64,000 nucleotides of DNA from Pontibacillus salipaludis (GTDB lineage Bacteria > Bacillota > Bacilli > Bacillales > BH030062). A model generated the notes under the pieces. It worked only from the letters and a program-made list of their open reading frames with translations. It did not search any database and was not told the DNA's origin. Within the stretch, counting starts at the first letter, position 1. Each line of letters begins with the position of its first letter. Below, piece by piece: positions 47,799-56,259 of the stretch. Made by a program: the position numbers and the translations under genes. The DNA lies in contig NZ_BMIN01000003.1 of assembly GCF_014642405.1 (NCBI RefSeq), positions 186,001 through 250,000 on the forward strand, read 5' to 3'.

Positions 47799-48276
47799 AT
47801 GTAGTCCTGTGTTTAGGCTTAGGTATCGATTGTAAAATAACATATAGGATGATTGTGGATATGGCCATATAGATGACATAGTCTCCTGCTAAAATGAAAC
47901 CAAAATTTTCGACGATAGCTAATAATAAGGTCGGAATTGTTATTGCATAGGCGGATAATGCCCATGTGTGTCTATACTGAATATTGCGTTTTAAATAGGC
48001 GTTAATACCAAGTCCAATAAATGCAAGGATTGATACGTCAAAGAACTTGATGCTCGTACTTATAACATACAAAATGATGAGCTCAACTGGTAAAGGGAGT
48101 GCTCCGATAGAAGCGGTAGAGCGTGTGCCAAATATAACCCCTAGCAGGACAGGAATCATGGTTAGAAGGGTGAGGAAAAATAGATAACCGATTGGCTTTC
48201 CAACCTTTAACATCCTAAAGGCTGACACCCTTTTAAACGAATAAAGGCTATATAAAAATTGCTGTGATAATTTCAT
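47797..48276 (-). CDS. DUF1189-like membrane protein (YqgB position)
   Basis: 159 aa, with four or five predicted membrane helices. It begins MKLSQQFLYSLYSFKRVSAFR, which resembles the N-terminal FxxxxLxSLYSPKxI motif of DUF1189/YqgB proteins. The position between yqfZ/yqgA and sodA agrees with YqgB. It is shorter than typical DUF1189 proteins, so the assignment is tentative. ATG 48276 follows AGGTGG; the open frame extends to 48339 without a better RBS. Function unknown. Confidence 0.68.
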   Translation of the reverse strand: MKLSQQFLYSLYSFKRVSAFRMLKVGKPIGYLFFLTLLTMIPVLLGVIFGTRSTASIGALPLPVELIILYVISTSIKFFDVSILAFIGLGINAYLKRNIQYRHTWALSAYAITIPTLLLAIVENFGFILAGDYVIYMAISTIILYVILQSIPKPKHRTT

Positions 48277-48430
48277 ATTTCTACCACCTACTCTTTGTTT
48301 ATCAATTCTATAATAGCGAACCTTTTTTGCACTAAGCAATAGAAAAAGGAGAGAAAGCTATAAAAAACATCAGTTTTTTTACCCGAATGTTAAGCTTATG
48401 TAAATTTTCGATAGATTAGGGTGAATTCCC

Positions 48431-48469
48431 TTTACAAAACGTTTACCTTTAATTAATAATGGTTGAGGG
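48431..48469 (+). promoter_or_regulatory. Candidate Pho box / PhoP promoter for the Na/Pi-PhoU carrier
   Basis: TTTACA (48431-48436), TTTACC (48442-48447) and TTAATA (48453-48458) recur every 11 bp, followed by a degenerate TGAGGG (48464-48469). This is the spacing of PhoP-binding TTAACA-like repeats. A TAATAAT lies at the end, in position for a -10. The gene starts at 48523. Confidence 0.55.
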
Positions 48470-48522
48470 TTTTAAAAAACTACACAAATAGACAAAAATC
48501 TTGGATGAGGGGAGCATTATTT

Positions 48523-50160
48523 GTGGAAGGTATTAATGTTCAAGAGATGATCTTTCAATTTGTTGGTGGTTTAGGAATTTTCCTATTCGGACTTAAATAC
48601 ATGGGGGACGGTCTTCAGAAATCTGCTGGTGATCGCCTTCGAGATATTCTAGACAAATTCACCACGAATCCGTTTATGGGTGTCCTAGCTGGTATGCTTG
48701 TGACAATGTTAATTCAAAGTAGTTCCGGTACAACAGTATTAACCGTTGGACTTGTGAACGCTGGATTTATGACCTTGCGTCAGGCCATCGGAGTAATTAT
48801 GGGTGCCAATATTGGTACCACGGTAACAGCTTTCATAATTGGTATCGAAATAAAAGAATACGGGTTACCAATTTTGGCAGTAGGTGCATTACTACTATTC
48901 TTCTTTAAGAGCAAAAAAGTTACGTACTTGGGTCAAACGCTATTTGGTTTTGGTGCATTGTTCTATGGACTAAAGCTAATGGGAAATGGTATGAAACCAT
49001 TACGTAGCCTTGAAGCGTTCCAAGACTTAACGGTTAGCATGAGTGAGCAGCCGATCTTAGGTGTTGTAATTGGTACGTTGTTTACTGTTGTCGTACAGAG
49101 TTCAAGTGCAACGATCGGTGTACTACAAGGGCTATTTGAACAAGGTGCTATAGATATATACGCGGCAATTCCTGTTCTATTTGGTGATAACATTGGTACA
49201 ACCATTACAGCAGTTCTAGCGTCAATTGGAGCTAGTGTAGCAGCAAAACGTGCGGCATTTACGCACGTGATATTTAACGTAATAGGTACCACTGTTTTCT
49301 TATTGTTATTAAAAGTTTATATTCCGTTTATCGAATATCTACGAGACTTAGTGGGTCTTAACGAAGCGATGACAATTGCGTTTGCCCATGGTATCTTTAA
49401 CTTCTCCAATATGCTTGTACAGTTCCCGTTCATTGGTGCATTAGCATACATTGTGACGAAGCTAATCCCTGGAGAGGACACAGCTGTGGATCAAAAGCCT
49501 AAGCATTTGGATCCGATCTTCATCGAGCAGTCTCCATCTCTTGCCTTAGACCAGGCAAAAGAAGAAGTTATGAGAATGGGTGACTTTGCCTATAGAGGTT
49601 TAGAAGAGACGAGCCACTATTTAAATAACCATCAGCGTAAGCACGCTGATATGGCGTTGCAATATGAAGAGGCGCTTAATAATTTAGATCGCAACATTAC
49701 AGAGTATTTAGTTAGCTTATCAAGCTATTCACTAACTGAATTAGAAAGTCATAAACACTCTGCCCTTATAGATTCCGTACGTGATATCGAACGTATTGGA
49801 GATCACTTCGAGAACCTTATTGAACTTGTTGACTATAAGATCTCTAATAAAGTGCATCTTACAGAACAAGCTCAAGAAGACTTAAATGATATGATTAACC
49901 TAACTCTAATTACTGTAAAACAAGCTATGAAAGCTTTAGAAACAATGGATCGTGAAGAAGCACTTGCCGTTGTTCAAAAAGAAAACCAGATTGACCAATA
50001 TGAACGATCTTATCGTAAGAAGCATATTCTTCGTATGAATGAGGGAGTATGTACAGGCCCTGCTGGTATCGTATTTGTTGATATTATTAGTAACCTAGAG
50101 CGTATTGGTGATCACGCTGTAAACATTGCAGAAGAAGTGTTAGGCGGAAAACAGAGTTAA
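48523..50160 (+). CDS. Na/Pi cotransporter with C-terminal PhoU domain
   Basis: 545 aa. The N-terminal half is the NptA-type carrier with duplicated signatures MLIQSSSGTTVLTVG and VVVQSSSATIGV, each followed by a GANIGTT or GDNIGTT motif, and about eight helices (about residues 8-320). The C-terminal half is a PhoU-like helical domain (DSVRDIERIGDHFENLIEL and NLERIGDHAVNIAEEV). It presumably imports phosphate with sodium, with PhoU regulating transport. GTG 48523 follows GAGGGGAG at 9 bp; upstream in-frame ATGs lie within the putative promoter. A Pho-box candidate precedes it. Confidence 0.93.
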   Translation: MEGINVQEMIFQFVGGLGIFLFGLKYMGDGLQKSAGDRLRDILDKFTTNPFMGVLAGMLVTMLIQSSSGTTVLTVGLVNAGFMTLRQAIGVIMGANIGTTVTAFIIGIEIKEYGLPILAVGALLLFFFKSKKVTYLGQTLFGFGALFYGLKLMGNGMKPLRSLEAFQDLTVSMSEQPILGVVIGTLFTVVVQSSSATIGVLQGLFEQGAIDIYAAIPVLFGDNIGTTITAVLASIGASVAAKRAAFTHVIFNVIGTTVFLLLLKVYIPFIEYLRDLVGLNEAMTIAFAHGIFNFSNMLVQFPFIGALAYIVTKLIPGEDTAVDQKPKHLDPIFIEQSPSLALDQAKEEVMRMGDFAYRGLEETSHYLNNHQRKHADMALQYEEALNNLDRNITEYLVSLSSYSLTELESHKHSALIDSVRDIERIGDHFENLIELVDYKISNKVHLTEQAQEDLNDMINLTLITVKQAMKALETMDREEALAVVQKENQIDQYERSYRKKHILRMNEGVCTGPAGIVFVDIISNLERIGDHAVNIAEEVLGGKQS

Positions 50161-50170
50161 TTCCTTTTAC

Positions 50171-50203
50171 AAAAGCCCAAAGCATTTGCTTTGGGCTTTT
50201 CTT
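50171..50203 (+). terminator. Terminator after the Na/Pi-PhoU carrier
   Basis: AAAAGCCCAAAGCA paired with TGCTTTGGGCTTTT. Confidence 0.9.
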
Positions 50204-50277
50204 TGTTAATTGGGAACTACTCGATTGGCGTGGAGAAATACTTATGAGGAGTGTGGGGACGGGGGCTAGCCGTGAAA

Positions 50278-50487
50278 GAGTCTGGACGTGCAGCTGGAGT
50301 GAGCGTCGGGACGAGCGTCTGTAGTGGCGGAACGAGCCGCAAAAGAGTAGAGAAGAGGTGTTGTAGTGTCAGAACGACCGACAAAAGAGTCGAGACGAGC
50401 GCCAGTAGTGTCAGGACGACCAGCAAAAGAGTCAAGACAAGCGCCAGTAGTGTCGCAACTAGAGTCAAAAGTGTCCGGACGCACCGT
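50278..50487. repeat. Array of about ten 21-bp imperfect tandem repeats
   Basis: The units start at 50278 and recur every 21 bp to 50487. Typical units are AGTAGTGTCAGGACGACCAG, AAAAGAGTCAAGACAAGCGC and AAAAGAGTCGAGACGAGCGC (each 21 bases, last base omitted). The first and last units are the most diverged. Adjacent units alternate between an AGTAGTGTC and an AAAAGAGTC type, giving a 42-bp higher-order repeat. Because 21 is a multiple of three, frames stay open on both strands, but the predicted peptides are low-complexity and lack an RBS. The 50204-50653 gap holds nothing else I can support. Confidence 0.88.
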
Positions 50488-50653
50488 AGCCCTTCTCAAA
50501 GAGATTCGTTCCCAGCACGTATAAAACCGAACTACAGATTCCACAAAGGACAAGTAAAGAAAAAAATTAAAGTTTTTATTAAAAAACCCTTGTACTAAGA
50601 GGGCATACCATGCTATATTATTCGTGTTGCTTCATTTGGGAGCAAAAAAGTTG

Positions 50654-50682
50654 TTGACACTCTCAGCAATGCATGATACATT
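50654..50682 (+). promoter_or_regulatory. Promoter of the tRNA cluster
   Basis: A perfect TTGACA (50654-50659), 17-nt spacer, TACATT (50677-50682), about 32 bp before tRNA-Asn. Confidence 0.75.
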
Positions 50683-50714
50683 ATATTGTGTCGTTAAAGA
50701 GACGTTTTAATTAT

Positions 50715-50789
50715 TCCAACGTAGCTCAGTGGTAGAGCTATCGGCTGTTAACCGATCGGTCGCAGGTTCGAATCCTGCCGTTGGAGCCA
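50715..50789 (+). tRNA. tRNA-Asn (GTT)
   Basis: 75 nt with encoded CCA. Acceptor TCCAACG/CGTTGGA, discriminator G, anticodon GTT in CTGTTAA. The TTCGAAT T loop is canonical. It is first in the cluster. Confidence 0.96.
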
Positions 50790-50791
50790 AT

Positions 50792-50868
50792 GGCGGTGTA
50801 GCTCAGCTGGCGAGAGCGTACGGTTCATACCCGTGAGGTCGGGGGTTCGATCCCCTCCGCCGCTACCA
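50792..50868 (+). tRNA. tRNA-Met (CAT), elongator type
   Basis: 77 nt with encoded CCA. Acceptor GGCGGTG/CGCCGCT with G1-U72 pairing, so not the C1xA72 mismatch expected of initiator tRNA. Anticodon CAT in TTCATAC. It closely resembles elongator Met tRNA of Bacillus. Confidence 0.9.
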
Positions 50869-50953
50869 TACATAAATTGTTTTTCTTACTAAATAACATA
50901 AACACAGTTCATGTTATAAAGAACAATCATGAAATAGACAACTTAAGAATTAT

Positions 50954-51030
50954 GGCGGTTGTGGCGAAGTGGTTAACGCACCGGATTGTGGCTCCGGCAC
51001 TCGTGGGTTCGATCCCCATCAATCGCCCCA
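50954..51030 (+). tRNA. tRNA-His (GTG)
   Basis: 77 nt with encoded CCA. The genome encodes G at position -1 (50954) opposite C73, the His identity pair. Anticodon GTG in TTGTGGC. Confidence 0.95.
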
Positions 51031-51037
51031 TAAGATT

Positions 51038-51114
51038 GGACCCTTAGCTCAGCTGGTTAGAGCTATCGGCTCATAACCGATCGGTCGCAGGTTCGAGTCC
51101 TGCAGGGTCCACCA
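51038..51114 (+). tRNA. tRNA-Ile2 (CAT, probably lysidine-modified)
   Basis: 77 nt with encoded CCA. The anticodon is CAT, but the GGACCCT acceptor and the CTCATAACC anticodon loop resemble Bacillus Ile2 tRNA, in which TilS converts C34 to lysidine to read AUA. A Met assignment cannot be fully excluded from sequence alone. The central 45 nt nearly match tRNA-Asn of the same cluster. Confidence 0.8.
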
Positions 51115-51135
51115 ATCTTAGTCATATTTTAGCTC

Positions 51136-51228
51136 GGAGGAGTACCCAAGTTCGGCTGAAGGGAGCGGTCTTGAAAACCGCCAGGGGGTTAACGCCCCGC
51201 GGGGGTTCGAATCCCTCCTCCTCCGCCA
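51136..51228 (+). tRNA. tRNA-Ser (TGA)
   Basis: 93 nt with encoded CCA and the long variable arm of class II tRNAs (AGGGGGTTAACGCCCC region). Anticodon TGA in CTTGAAA; acceptor GGAGGAG/CTCCTCC with discriminator G. Confidence 0.95.
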
Positions 51229-51335
51229 TTATTATTTTCTTCTTAAGAACGGAAGTCAGATCACGTTCTTTTTTATTTTCTAAATGACTTATCATTTAGT
51301 TGATATAATCATATTTCGATAAGCGGAATAAAAAT

Positions 51336-51411
<76 letters not shown>

Positions 51412-51662
51412 TTTACATAAGTGTCATTCAAAAACAAGCATAAATGCTTGTCTTTTTTTTGCTCAATTTGAGCAATATGAAACATTCATTTTATGTTTTA
51501 AATTTTGGAGAAAAGGTTATTATATCTATGTGCGCGTTGAAGCCTATTTGTGATGCATAACATTTGCAGATGGCTTGGACCTTTGATACGCTTACAATGT
51601 AACCTTCATGACCGGCTTGGTACTAGGAAGGATCTACATACTATTTAAGGAGGAGATTCAAA

Positions 51663-52274
51663 ATGGCTAAATTTGAATTACCAGAATTACCTTACGCATA
51701 TGATGCGCTTGAACCTCATATTGACAAGGAAACAATGAACATTCACCACACTAAACACCACGCAGGTTACGTTAATAAGCTTAACAATGCTTTAGAAGGT
51801 CATGCTGATCTTCAAGATAAATCACTTGATGCACTAATTGCTGACCTAAACGCAGTACCAGAAGACATCCGTACAGCGGTTCGTCGTAACGGTGGCGGTC
51901 ACTCTAACCACTCTCTATTCTGGACAATCATGTCCCCAAATGGTGGCGGTGAGCCAACAGGCGAATTAGCTGACGCGATTAACAGCAAATTCGGAAGCTA
52001 CGATGAATTCAAAGAAAAATTCGCAGCTACAGCAGCTGGACGCTTCGGTTCTGGTTGGGCTTGGTTAGTAGTTAATAACGGTGAAATTGAATTAATGGAC
52101 ACATTAAACCAAGATTCACCAATTATGGAAGGCAAAACGCCGATCCTTGGTCTTGATGTTTGGGAGCACGCTTATTACCTGAACTATCAAAACCGTCGTC
52201 CTGACTATATTGCAGCATTCTGGAATGTAGTAAACTGGGACGAAGTTGCAAAGCGTTACGCTGCAGCTAAATAA
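51663..52274 (+). CDS. sodA: Superoxide dismutase, Mn-type (SodA)
   Basis: 203 aa. Converts superoxide to hydrogen peroxide and oxygen in the cytosol. Metal ligands are His in [11 protein letters not shown] (H28), His in [11 protein letters not shown], and Asp and His in [21 protein letters not shown]. The GGGEPTG and [11 protein letters not shown] motifs suit the Mn-specific clade. Start ATG 51663 follows AAGGAGGAG. It lies downstream of the tRNA cluster and upstream of the MFS gene, the Bacillus sodA-yqgE-pbpA order. Confidence 0.98.
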   Translation: MAKFELPELPYAYDALEPHIDKETMNIHHTKHHAGYVNKLNNALEGHADLQDKSLDALIADLNAVPEDIRTAVRRNGGGHSNHSLFWTIMSPNGGGEPTGELADAINSKFGSYDEFKEKFAATAAGRFGSGWAWLVVNNGEIELMDTLNQDSPIMEGKTPILGLDVWEHAYYLNYQNRRPDYIAAFWNVVNWDEVAKRYAAAK

Positions 52275-52296
52275 TATATCCTAATTAAAACAAGTA

Positions 52297-52335
52297 AAAT
52301 CCTGAACTTCTATTATAGAGGTTCAGGATTTTTTT
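52297..52335 (+). terminator. Terminator after sodA
   Basis: ATCCTGAACTTC paired with GAGGTTCAGGAT (one mismatch), then T7. Confidence 0.88.
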
Positions 52336-52465
52336 GTTGGGAAAGTTTATTCACTTGTTCATTCTCTTTGTGGTGTACGTTACCCGTTTCTTGTTACTTG
52401 GGTGTATTAAGGTATAAGTGCCTCCTATTTGAAAACACTAAAGACAGAGTAGGAGGCGTTTAGAA

Positions 52466-53740
52466 ATGAAGAAAGGATTAAACGCAATTTTAGGTGAAGT
52501 CGAAGTAACCCGAGATTTAATTCTTTTGCTATCAATTGGAGGACTCTATGCGTTAGGGATCTTCTTGTCCAATACATTTGTGAATATTTACTTATGGAAG
52601 CAATCAGGGGAATATGTGGCGATTGCGCTCTACAATTTATCCATTTACATTATGCAGCCTTTAACGTTTATATTAGCGGGGCGGTGGGCCAAACGAATGG
52701 ATCGTGTAATCGTATTGCGACTTGGCGTTATATTCCTCTCTTTATTTTTCTTAACTGTATTATTCTTCGGGGAGCAGGCAGCGAATTATAAAATCGTACT
52801 AGGCTCCGTCTTGGGAATAGGTTATGGATTCTACTGGTTGGCTTTTAATGTGTTAACGTTTGAAATTACAGAGCCGGATACAAGAGACTTTTTCAACGGC
52901 TTTTTAGGTTTGTTGCAATCTTTTGGAGGAATGATTGGCCCGATTTTAGCGGGTTTTATTATCTCCAGATTAACAGCGAACACGGGATATACGGTAATCT
53001 TTACAATATCCCTTAGCTTGTTCGTGCTTGCTGTAGTATGTAGTTTCTTCCTTAAAAGAAGATCTGCTGAAGGCAATTTCTCTTTTAAAAGGATCATACA
53101 TGAACGAAAAAGGGATCGTAACTGGAACAAAATATTGTATGCTCATACTTTCCAAGGACTCCGAGAAGGAACGTTCCTTTTTGTAATATCCATTTGGGTA
53201 TTCATCACAACCCAAAGTGAACTAGCGCTAGGAACCTTTAACCTCGTATTTTCTGGTTTTGCATTCTTGTTTTATTACCTAGCTACTCGGTTTATAAAAC
53301 CTAAACGACGGAAGTGGTCCATATTTGTTGGGGGATTAACGTTGTATTTGTCACTTTATTTAATTTTAATTCACTTAAGCTATCCCACACTTTTGATATA
53401 TGCGGCTATTATAGGAATTGCGTATCCAATTCTGTTCGTCCCGTATATTTCGCTAACATATGATGTGATCGGAAAAGCTTGGCATGCCGGTGAAATGAGA
53501 ATTGAATACATTGTTGTGAGGGAATTATTCCTAAACTTAGGTCGAGTTATTTCTATTGCGATATTTTTAACCGGAATTACTTTCTTTTCACCAGAAACTA
53601 TTATTCCGTACATTTTAATGATTGTCGGCTCAGGGCATTTCATTATTTACTTTTTTATAAAGGATGTTCATTTTCCGGTTGATACGAAAGAGGAGTCGAT
53701 TTTTGTAAAAAATAAGCTTGCTGACAATGATAATCGATAA
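52466..53740 (+). CDS. yqgE: Major facilitator superfamily permease (YqgE-like)
   Basis: 424 aa with about twelve membrane helices. Landmarks include LAGRWAKRMDRVIVLRLG, a form of the MFS loop 2-3 motif, and the central cytoplasmic loop (FKRIIHERKRDRNWNKILYA). The substrate is unknown. It lies between sodA and pbpA like B. subtilis yqgE, which is also uncharacterised. The RBS is AGTAGGAGGCG before ATG 52466. Confidence 0.88.
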   Translation: MKKGLNAILGEVEVTRDLILLLSIGGLYALGIFLSNTFVNIYLWKQSGEYVAIALYNLSIYIMQPLTFILAGRWAKRMDRVIVLRLGVIFLSLFFLTVLFFGEQAANYKIVLGSVLGIGYGFYWLAFNVLTFEITEPDTRDFFNGFLGLLQSFGGMIGPILAGFIISRLTANTGYTVIFTISLSLFVLAVVCSFFLKRRSAEGNFSFKRIIHERKRDRNWNKILYAHTFQGLREGTFLFVISIWVFITTQSELALGTFNLVFSGFAFLFYYLATRFIKPKRRKWSIFVGGLTLYLSLYLILIHLSYPTLLIYAAIIGIAYPILFVPYISLTYDVIGKAWHAGEMRIEYIVVRELFLNLGRVISIAIFLTGITFFSPETIIPYILMIVGSGHFIIYFFIKDVHFPVDTKEESIFVKNKLADNDNR

Positions 53741-53820
53741 ACAGTCCTTCTGTTTTATAGTGAAATTTAGCCAAAAATGCTATAATAGCCTCAAAGTGTT
53801 TATTAGAGGAGGAGAGACTT

Positions 53821-56004
53821 ATGGGGAAAAAGAACAAGAAAAAGAAGTCTCATCTTCCCTTTCGATTAAATGTGTTATTCTTTATTATCTTTCTCATGTT
53901 CTCAGGAGTCGTGTTAAAGCTCGGGATGGTACAAATCCTACACGGTGCTGAAGCACAAGAAGAGATTGATCGAACAACAAATGACACGACAAAGACACCA
54001 GTACCGAGAGGGAAGATGTATGATCGCTATGGGAATGTAATTGTGGATAATACACCACTTTACGCCATTACATACACACCACCGAAATCCACCAATCAGG
54101 CGAAGCATTTGGAGATTGCCAAAAAGTTAGCGCCTATGATTGAAAAAGATACAAAGAAAGTGACGCTTCGTGATAAGAAGGACTATTGGATCTTAGTGAA
54201 TAACGAAGATAATAAGGCAATAAAAGAGAGATTATCTGAAGAGGAACAAACGTACACGGAAGAAGAGCAAGAGACAGATGCGGATACACCCTATGAAATT
54301 CTGTTAGATCGCATTGATCCAGAGCAAGACCTTCAATTTTCAGATGAAGAAATGGAAATTATTGCGATTAAGCGTGAATTAGATAGTGCTTATTCCCTTT
54401 CTCCTCACATCGTTAAGAATGAAGGCGTTACGCTAGAGGAGTACGCGACGGTTGCAGAAAACCTTGATAAACTCCCGGGTATTAATGTCAGTACGGATTG
54501 GCAAAGGGAATATCCATATGGTGACACGTTCCGTAACTATTTAGGCAGTGTAAGTATGTCTGGAGTTCCTAAGGATGAAAAAGAATACTTTATGTCTCTA
54601 GGCTATAGCCTTAATGATCGAGTAGGTACCAGTGGTTTAGAAGAACGTTATGAAATGGTACTTAAAGGTCAAAAGGAAAAAATTAAGCATACGGTTAACA
54701 GTGATCAAGAGGTTATTAACTCTGAAGTTGTTCAGGAAGGTACTCGCGGGAAAGATCTGAAATTGACTGTTGATATGGAACTTCAAAAACGGCTGGATGA
54801 AATTGTCCAGAAGCACTTAGAAAAAGCTATTACTCGTTATCCATACCAAAATCAGCATATGAGCGAGGCAATGGTTGTTATGATAGACCCAGACACGGGA
54901 GAAGTTCTGGCTGTTTCTGGTCAGAAATACAATCGTGGTGGAGATGGCGAAGAACCATATTTCCAAGATTTCTCTTTAGGGGCAATCACACAACAATATG
55001 CTCCCGGTTCAGCGGTTAAGGGAGCCACGGTGTTAGCGGGGTATAATTCTGGCGTTATCAGTTATGGTGAGTTTATAAACGACAATATTTCTATTAAATT
55101 TAAAGATTCTCCTGAAAAAGAATCCTATAAAGACCTAGGTACAATTAATGACATTCAGGCTCTAGAAAAATCTTCCAACGTATATATGTACAATATTGCA
55201 ATTAGAATTGCTGGACACAGAAATTATGTACGAAATGAGACTATGAACTATACACCTGGGAGCTTTCAAGTTATGAGGGATTACTATAGTCAATTTGGTC
55301 TTGGGGTAAAGACTGGACTTGATATGCCGGCTGAAACTGAATCGGCAGGTTTGCAAGGGAAAGATTTTCAACCAGGTAACATTATGGACTTGGCAATCGG
55401 CCAGTACGATACCTATACGACAATGCAACTTGCTCAGTATGTATCGACAATCGCGAACGACGGCTACCGCATTCAGCCTCGCCTTGTAAGTGAAGTGCAT
55501 GAACCTGATGTACAGGCGGAGGGAATAGGGCCAGTAGTTGAATCATATAGTCCAAACGTTTTAAACAAAATTTCTATGACGCAGAATGACATAGATCGAG
55601 TTAAATGGGGATTTGAAAGTGTGTTTCAATCTGGGGGTACCGCTTATAGCAATTTCGGTGAAGAAGTAGATTATTCAGTTGCAGGTAAAACCGGTACGGC
55701 AGAAGCCAAAGTTTATGACATTATACGAGATGATTACGGAAATGCCATCGGTGTGGGGGACTCGACAGATGTAGAGCACTTAACGCTTGTTGGATACTCT
55801 CCTGCAGAAGATCCTGAAGTAGCCTTTGCTGTTGTAGTTCCAAATACGGGGGTCATCGATGGATCTCCCCAATACCCAATCAACAAACACATCGGTCGCG
55901 ATGCTATGGATGCGTATTATGATCTAAAAGAAAATCGAGCTGAAGCTATGGAAGAAAAAGAGCAATCTAATAAAGAATCTGAGGACGATTCAGCAGATCA
56001 ATAA
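53821..56004 (+). CDS. pbpA: Penicillin-binding protein 2A-type transpeptidase (PbpA)
   Basis: 727 aa. A class B PBP that cross-links peptidoglycan, linked in Bacillus to cylindrical wall growth. One N-terminal membrane helix (about residues 14-35) is followed by the PBP dimerisation domain (DRTTNDTTKTPVPRGKMYDR) and the transpeptidase domain. The active-site serine is in PGSAVKG (S397, K400), SSN is at 451-453, and KTG at 623-625 in AGKTGTAEA. The protein is unusually rich in Asp and Glu, with an acidic tail. It precedes pst genes as in Bacillus. Confidence 0.96.
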   Translation: MGKKNKKKKSHLPFRLNVLFFIIFLMFSGVVLKLGMVQILHGAEAQEEIDRTTNDTTKTPVPRGKMYDRYGNVIVDNTPLYAITYTPPKSTNQAKHLEIAKKLAPMIEKDTKKVTLRDKKDYWILVNNEDNKAIKERLSEEEQTYTEEEQETDADTPYEILLDRIDPEQDLQFSDEEMEIIAIKRELDSAYSLSPHIVKNEGVTLEEYATVAENLDKLPGINVSTDWQREYPYGDTFRNYLGSVSMSGVPKDEKEYFMSLGYSLNDRVGTSGLEERYEMVLKGQKEKIKHTVNSDQEVINSEVVQEGTRGKDLKLTVDMELQKRLDEIVQKHLEKAITRYPYQNQHMSEAMVVMIDPDTGEVLAVSGQKYNRGGDGEEPYFQDFSLGAITQQYAPGSAVKGATVLAGYNSGVISYGEFINDNISIKFKDSPEKESYKDLGTINDIQALEKSSNVYMYNIAIRIAGHRNYVRNETMNYTPGSFQVMRDYYSQFGLGVKTGLDMPAETESAGLQGKDFQPGNIMDLAIGQYDTYTTMQLAQYVSTIANDGYRIQPRLVSEVHEPDVQAEGIGPVVESYSPNVLNKISMTQNDIDRVKWGFESVFQSGGTAYSNFGEEVDYSVAGKTGTAEAKVYDIIRDDYGNAIGVGDSTDVEHLTLVGYSPAEDPEVAFAVVVPNTGVIDGSPQYPINKHIGRDAMDAYYDLKENRAEAMEEKEQSNKESEDDSADQ

Positions 56005-56018
56005 TGAATAGAGAAAGT

Positions 56019-56057
56019 AGAGAGGGTTATGCAAATGCATAACCCTCTCTTTTTTTG
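56019..56057 (+). terminator. Terminator after pbpA
   Basis: AGAGAGGGTTATGCA paired perfectly with TGCATAACCCTCTCT, then T7. Confidence 0.93.
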
Positions 56058-56138
56058 TAGAAACTAATCGAAACTTCAAGCGGTATAAAACGGATGTGAT
56101 AGGAGGGATAGAGGTTTTTTATACATCGAATTGATCAA

Positions 56139-56192
56139 TTTACACAACCTTAACATTTCATTCATATGCCGTTAAAACTCTATCTGTAATAT
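56139..56192 (+). promoter_or_regulatory. Pho box and PhoP-dependent promoter of pst operon
   Basis: Five hexamers repeat every 11 bp: TTTACA (56139), TTAACA (56150), TTCATA (56161), TTAAAA (56172) and TCTGTA (56183), with TAATAT (56187-56192) as -10. Tandem TTAACA-like repeats with 5-bp spacers are the PhoP binding signature, so the operon should be induced by phosphate limitation. Confidence 0.9.
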
Positions 56193-56259
56193 AAGCATTG
56201 TGAGTTGATCAAGCCCACTTGAACAACAAAATTCAACATTTATTTAGGGGGAAAAAGAA

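Noticed and set aside
50278-50487. Possible CRISPR array
   Set aside because: The repeats are directly contiguous with no unique spacers, and no cas gene is nearby.
50217-50598. Frames on both strands across the 21-bp repeats encoding Leu/Thr/Val- or Ser/Arg/Thr-rich peptides
   Set aside because: Open only because the repeat unit is a multiple of three; no RBS and low complexity.
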